55,350 nt of DNA. Source: Dehalococcoidia bacterium. GTDB lineage: Bacteria > Chloroflexota > Dehalococcoidia > GIF9 > AB-539-J10. Shown here piece after piece: positions 51,984-55,350 of the stretch. The first letter of the stretch is position 1. The number at the start of each line of letters is the position of its first letter. Under the pieces are notes generated by a model that searched no databases, was not told the DNA's origin, and was given only the letters and a program-made list of their open reading frames with translations. The stretch spans positions 1-55,350 of the forward strand of contig JAUWHP010000045.1 of NCBI GenBank assembly GCA_030605765.1, read 5' to 3'. The translations under genes and the position numbers were made by a program.

Positions 51984-53282
51984 TTAACTGATTCCTTTAG
52001 TGCTGTCATAAAGGTTTAGATGTGGATTCAATGCTTTTGGAGGTCGAGCCAGGAGAGCACAGACCCCACCGAGAGCACAAAAGCCCGCGCATACACTAAA
52101 AGGAATCGTGTAACTGTGAACAGCATCATACACATATCCGCCAAGGATAGGGGAGCTAGCTAAAACAGGAGTGGCGATAAGCCAGATTATCGCCTGGAGC
52201 CTGGCGAAGCCTTTCGCACCGTAGTACGCTGCTATGATTACTGGCTGCAGCACCAGCATCGCCCCATATGCAAGTCCAAATAAGAGCACATATGCATAAA
52301 CTAGCCCCATAGTCTGCACACGGGTAAAAATAATCAGCCCTATCACCTGCATTAGACAGGCAATAGCAATCAAAAACCTTTGCTCTATCCTGTCTCCCAG
52401 CACACCGCCTATTAGCCTGCCTAAAGTGCTCACGCCAACTAGCAAGCCCAGTGCCCTGGCCGCAACAACTGAGGATATTCCCATATCAGTGAGGTAGGCC
52501 ACTTGATGTGCGCTCGCCATGTTCAAAGCGAACATATTGGCACACCCGGACACTACCAGTAACCATAGTGCTGGCGTTCTCAGCGCAGCCCTTGCCTCCC
52601 ATTCCACAGGCGTGATATAGACTTCTTTTACTAAGGGTCTTACGGATTGTTCAGTTGACGCCGTGCCGGTAGACCCGTCTGGCAATTGCTCTATATCTTC
52701 TGGTTTGTCTCTAGCCAGGATAAGGGGTGGGACAGCGCCAATTACCAATACTATCCCTGCTAACGCCACCCAACCTGCTCGCCAGCCAAGGGAATCAATC
52801 AGGTGAGCAATAACCTGGGCAAGCACAAAGGTTCCAACACCAACCCCCGATGCAACAATACCCATTGCCAGGGCCCTTCTCCTCACGAACCAGAAGTTTA
52901 TCATTGTATACAAAGGAAGAAAGGTTCCAAACGCCATTCCCACTCCCACTACAACCCCAAAAGTCAGCCATAGGTGCCAAATCTGGCTGACCATACTTGA
53001 TAAGAAGACGCCAATGGCTGCCAGAATCATGCCAGCCGGCATTATTTTCCTTGCTCCAAACCTGGACAGGGCAGCAGCGACCGCAGGGCCAAGCACGCCT
53101 CCGGTGATCATCATTATGGAGAAGGCTATATTTGCTTCACCCCTCATCCATCCCAGGTCAGTTATCATCGGCTTCAAGAATATGCCAAACGAATAATAGA
53201 CACCCCCCATAGCAAAGTTCACTAGAAAGCCCATCCCCACTATTACCCACCCGTAGAAAAATCTCTTCTCAGTTGTAGCCAT
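51984..53282 (-). CDS. MFS transporter, oxalate/formate antiporter-like (OFA) family
   Basis: This 432-residue 12-helix carrier starts with the OFA-like pattern FFYGWVIVGMGFLVNFAMGGVYYSFGIFLKPMITDLGW. Loop 2-3 has SRFGARKIMPAGMIL, and TLGRLIGGVLGDRIEQR sits at the matching place in the second half. Members move small mono- and dicarboxylates. A formate, oxalate or related substrate is possible, but nothing here proves it. It is single on the minus strand. The 265-base gap beyond its start (53283-53547) contains the candidate promoter at 53517-53545 for the next plus-strand gene and nothing else that I can support. Confidence 0.87.
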   Translation of the reverse strand: MATTEKRFFYGWVIVGMGFLVNFAMGGVYYSFGIFLKPMITDLGWMRGEANIAFSIMMITGGVLGPAVAAALSRFGARKIMPAGMILAAIGVFLSSMVSQIWHLWLTFGVVVGVGMAFGTFLPLYTMINFWFVRRRALAMGIVASGVGVGTFVLAQVIAHLIDSLGWRAGWVALAGIVLVIGAVPPLILARDKPEDIEQLPDGSTGTASTEQSVRPLVKEVYITPVEWEARAALRTPALWLLVVSGCANMFALNMASAHQVAYLTDMGISSVVAARALGLLVGVSTLGRLIGGVLGDRIEQRFLIAIACLMQVIGLIIFTRVQTMGLVYAYVLLFGLAYGAMLVLQPVIIAAYYGAKGFARLQAIIWLIATPVLASSPILGGYVYDAVHSYTIPFSVCAGFCALGGVCALLARPPKALNPHLNLYDSTKGIS

Positions 53283-53516
53283 AGCAGTTACTCTTCTATT
53301 CTGAGCTCCTTAAGCTGGCAAAATTGTCCAGGGAATATCCTACTGCCCCCTGCCACCGAAGCAGTTCTTTAAACTCTTGCTTCATTTTCGTGCTGGGCGG
53401 CGTAGGGTCTTCTGCTGAGGGTTTCTAAAGGCTGGCCTATTTTTCCTGGAGGTATTTTACACTATACATGTTTTTAGAGGAAGTGCCGAAATGATAGCAG
53501 CATATCCAAAGACGAT

Positions 53517-53545
53517 TTTCAACCAGCAACTGCCGCTGGTATAAT
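53517..53545 (+). promoter_or_regulatory. Candidate promoter of the membrane-anchored protein gene
   Basis: TATAAT (53540-53545) with a weak TTTCAA 17 bases upstream (53517-53522). The first ATG of the following frame (53548) is only two bases after the -10, so it cannot be translated from this promoter. That supports the later ATG at 53614. Confidence 0.4.
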
Positions 53546-53613
53546 GGATGGCAGCTAATTATCATGCTCAGTACTGTTTACTAACGAGTCTTCAGGATTT
53601 CCTCGGACAAGAC

Positions 53614-54672
53614 ATGCAAAATCTGCCCCGGCGGAGGATAGCTTTTCTGGGCATTATTATCGCCCTCATAGCTGTAATTCTAGTTTCCACTGCAAGTATA
53701 GGCTGTAAAGAAGATAGATATCACCAATTGCAGCAGATAGCTAAGCCCTACGCCTTTGATTTTGTTTCCTGGGAGCTGCACGCACTGTCCTCCCTACCAA
53801 AGGAAATGTTCTGTAAAGAAGGTAAAGCCAGTCAAGAAACAATGCTGCGTAGCCAAATCAAGAATGTATTGACAGATAATGCCATATCCGCGTTTCCACC
53901 CATCATCTTTAAACTGGAAAAACCACCTCATCTGCTGGTGGTATCCCCGCGAGAGAAGATAGTTTATTTGGACAGGATGATGCTGCGACAGGAGCTCAGC
54001 GTGGAGGAGATGGAGAGGCTTGAGGTTCAGATTGACGAGTTAGGCTTCTCATCCCTTGTTGTGAAGCTTGGAGGCCTCGGAGCTACTTACCCACCAATAG
54101 TCGGTGACAATATGGCTCTGCCCTACACCATCAATACGGCAGTGGAGGAATGGCTTCACCAGTACCTTGCCTTTAGACCGCTTGGGTTTCTCTACCTGCT
54201 TGACTCAGTTGGCATCAAACGGAACCCTGATGTGGTAACTATGAACGAAACTCTGGCTGGCATCATTAGCAAAGAAATCGGCGCCCAGGTGTACGCAAGA
54301 TACTACAAGAATCAGGAAGAGGCTAAGCTAAGCCCTGATACTCTGGAGTTCGATTTTGACGCTGAAATGAGAGAGACCCGCAAAACTGTGGATTGCTACC
54401 TTTCTCAGGGAAAGATTGAGGAGGCGGAGCGCTACATGGAGGAGCGAAGAAAGGAATTCGTAGCACATGGTTACTACATCAGGAAACTGAACCAGGCCTA
54501 CTTCGCCTTCCACGGCATCTATGGCCAGGACCCAGCTTCGGTTAGCCCAGTCTATAGAGATCTGGAGCAACTCAGGGCTCAAAGCCCTTCACTCAAATAT
54601 TTCCTGGATGAGGTAGCTTCGATGAGGAACTATGCCGAGCTAACAGAAGCATTGGAGGAATTCAAAGAATAG
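53614..54672 (+). CDS. Membrane-anchored protein with metalloprotease-like motif
   Basis: This is a protein of about 352 residues of no family that I can name with certainty. ATG at 53614 gives a perfect anchor: MQNLPRRR followed by a 20-residue hydrophobic helix ending STASIGC, possibly a lipoprotein site. The open frame also allows a start at 53548. The middle holds VEEWLHQYLAFRPLGFLY and, about 25 residues on, VTMNETLAGIISKEIG. This resembles HExxH...NExxA gluzincin peptidases, but the first His is Glu (EEWLH). The C-terminal third is helical and charged (ETRKTVDCYLSQGKIEEAERYMEERRKEF ... LNQAYFAFHGIYG). It would face outside the membrane. Peptidase activity is uncertain. Confidence 0.7.
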   Translation: MQNLPRRRIAFLGIIIALIAVILVSTASIGCKEDRYHQLQQIAKPYAFDFVSWELHALSSLPKEMFCKEGKASQETMLRSQIKNVLTDNAISAFPPIIFKLEKPPHLLVVSPREKIVYLDRMMLRQELSVEEMERLEVQIDELGFSSLVVKLGGLGATYPPIVGDNMALPYTINTAVEEWLHQYLAFRPLGFLYLLDSVGIKRNPDVVTMNETLAGIISKEIGAQVYARYYKNQEEAKLSPDTLEFDFDAEMRETRKTVDCYLSQGKIEEAERYMEERRKEFVAHGYYIRKLNQAYFAFHGIYGQDPASVSPVYRDLEQLRAQSPSLKYFLDEVASMRNYAELTEALEEFKE

Positions 54673-54683
54673 TTCATACCATC

Positions 54684-54721
54684 TCCATCCTTTGAAGCGA
54701 CGAAGGCAATTAAGAGTGAGG
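54684..54721. repeat. Decayed copy of the palindromic repeat
   Basis: ATTAAGAGTGAGG (54709-54721) is identical to 35473-35485 in polA, and the preceding TCCTTTGAAGCGACGAAGG resembles the hairpin core there. The left CCTCAC arm is no longer recognisable. It lies directly after the stop of the membrane-anchored protein gene. Confidence 0.5.
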
Positions 54722-54894
54722 CAACACGGGTATTATGTCTATACTGGTGGCATCTCGATGATATTCTAGCTGGTAGGTGAAAATGACCAAATATATGGTA
54801 TCATATCGTCCAGGGCGAACTCAGCGGCAAAACCAGCACTTTTTCAGTGCCCTCATCGTAATATTTATTCGCAGATTATACCGTTCTTCTCTCA

Positions 54895-55071
54895 ATGCAT
54901 TATTTAGTAGAGCTAGCAATCAGAGTAACAACAATCTATGGGGGAATTACAGCAGGCTTCATCCTGCAAAGATGGTCCAACGCTGACAAAGCAGGAAAAT
55001 GGCTATCCGAGTCAGAACAGGTCTTTCCAACCCTGAAAAAGGGGCTGAAATCATTGCTCTCACTTTATTGA
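54895..55071 (+). CDS. Possible 58-aa protein or gene remnant
   Basis: ATG at 54895 opens a 58-codon frame ending TGA at 55069-55071. The product has an amphipathic or hydrophobic first half (VELAIRVTTIYGGITAGFILQRW) and a charged second half (SNADKAGKWLSESEQVFPTLKKG). No Shine-Dalgarno sequence is visible, and a stop lies 13 codons upstream in frame. It is either a small protein or the tail of a decayed gene in the otherwise empty 535-base stretch 54673-55207. Confidence 0.25.
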   Translation: MHYLVELAIRVTTIYGGITAGFILQRWSNADKAGKWLSESEQVFPTLKKGLKSLLSLY

Positions 55072-55117
55072 ACTTGGGCTACTATTGTGGTGGAAATCAA
55101 TCGGATAGATGAGCTCT

Positions 55118-55147
55118 TTGCCAAAGCCCGGGGTTCTTTCCTATAAT
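55118..55147 (+). promoter_or_regulatory. Sigma70-type promoter of the P-loop kinase-like gene
   Basis: TTGCCA (55118-55123), 18 bases, TATAAT (55142-55147). The expected transcript start, near 55155, gives a leader of about 55 bases before ATG at 55208. Confidence 0.6.
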
Positions 55148-55179
55148 AGTTGCGCAAATGTTGTTAATTGAAGCAATCA

Positions 55180-55200
55180 CCCTATCAACATCAGATAGGG
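55180..55200 (+). promoter_or_regulatory. Hairpin covering the ribosome-binding site
   Basis: CCCTAT (55180-55185) pairs with ATAGGG (55195-55200) across a nine-base loop. The right arm forms part of the AGGGG ribosome-binding site (about 55197-55201) for ATG at 55208, so folding would hide the site from ribosomes. Confidence 0.45.
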
Positions 55201-55207
55201 GCAAGCA

Positions 55208-55350
55208 ATGAAAGTGGTAGCAATTGTTGGTATGGCAGGTGCGGGCAAATCGGAAGTAGCCAGAATATTTGAGAAAAGTGGCTTCAGGAAAGTTCGCTTT
55301 GGAGATATTACAGAGGAGGAAATCGAGAACAGGGGACTTGAACTGGATGA
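55208..55350 (+). CDS. P-loop nucleotide kinase-like protein (partial, C-terminus beyond the window)
   Basis: The visible 47 codons begin MKVVAIVGMAGAGKSEVARIF, a Walker A loop GMAGAGKS directly at the N-terminus, followed by GFRKVRFGDITEEEIENRGLELD. This order (P-loop, then a phenylalanine-glycine-aspartate segment and ENRGLE) resembles the dephospho-CoA-kinase-like/UPF0200 proteins known mainly from archaea. It probably phosphorylates a nucleoside or related small molecule. Only the start is in the window, so the assignment is provisional. Confidence 0.7.
   Translation, partial: MKVVAIVGMAGAGKSEVARIFEKSGFRKVRFGDITEEEIENRGLELD

Noticed and set aside
1-55350. tRNA, rRNA, CRISPR arrays, insertion sequences, prophage
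   Set aside because: I looked for T-loop GTTCRA signatures with acceptor stems, regularly spaced direct repeats and transposase or integrase motifs, and found none that hold up by eye. A tRNAscan/Infernal run would settle the RNA genes.

Overview
The window reads as a chromosomal segment of an uncultured, strictly anaerobic bacterium, most likely Chloroflexota of the Dehalococcoidia type. This is inferred from gene content and recalled family resemblance, not from a search. The signs are a fused shikimate kinase/3-dehydroquinate synthase, a beta-propeller surface protein, several flavin-based redox complexes (NfnAB and a NuoEF/Hnd-like set), no oxygen respiration genes and mid-range GC. I found no rRNA, tRNA, CRISPR array or intact mobile element.

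Layout. 1-1700 (minus): the start of a secreted propeller protein with a strong promoter and a leader holding a 16-codon ORF behind a perfect Shine-Dalgarno sequence, then a 56-residue membrane protein too short for ordinary gene calling. 1766-13511 (minus): a tight housekeeping array, transcribed alaS-ruvX-aroE-sppA-aroC-aroKB-aspS-tig-clpP, with three aromatic-pathway loci interleaved with translation and protein-quality genes. 13644-16704: MscS channel, holA, a YchF-like GTPase. 16793-24257 (minus): a sugar cluster, otsA-otsB-TreT-like glycosyltransferase-NDP-sugar pyrophosphorylase-GH38 mannosidase. 24515-28079 (plus): two paralogous glutamate dehydrogenases flanking a lone hisF. 28253-30903: MFS exporter, CcdA, TlpA-like lipoprotein. 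30964-32847 (minus): split transketolase. 32928-37173 (plus): amidohydrolase, RNA 2',3'-cyclic phosphodiesterase, DNA polymerase I. 37231-39481 (minus): NfnAB transhydrogenase. 39573-43740: mutM, a cNMP-binding protein and a membrane histidine kinase/NarL-type regulator pair. 43997-50668 (plus): a stand-alone Lrp-type sensor domain, then the redox operon nuoE/hndA, a decayed hndB, nuoF/hndC and a 1219-residue fusion protein. 50846 to the end: MBL-fold enzyme, OFA-type MFS carrier, a membrane-anchored metalloprotease-like protein, decayed repeat DNA, and the start of a P-loop kinase.

Two things stand out. First, the redox operon at 44352-50668 joins NuoE and NuoF modules to one polypeptide carrying a [2Fe-2S] domain, an NfnB/GltD-type NADP(H) flavoprotein, ferredoxin clusters and a formate-dehydrogenase-like domain that lacks the Mo/W-ligating Cys/Sec. 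It therefore looks like an NAD/NADP/ferredoxin electron-confurcating machine with a vestigial Mo domain, not a formate dehydrogenase. It sits beside a second such system (NfnAB) and a disabled hndB relic. Second, a family of short palindromic repeats (CCTCAC...GTGAGG type) occurs between genes and appears to have inserted in frame inside polA, with repeat-like DNA also inside aroE and just upstream of the clpP start.
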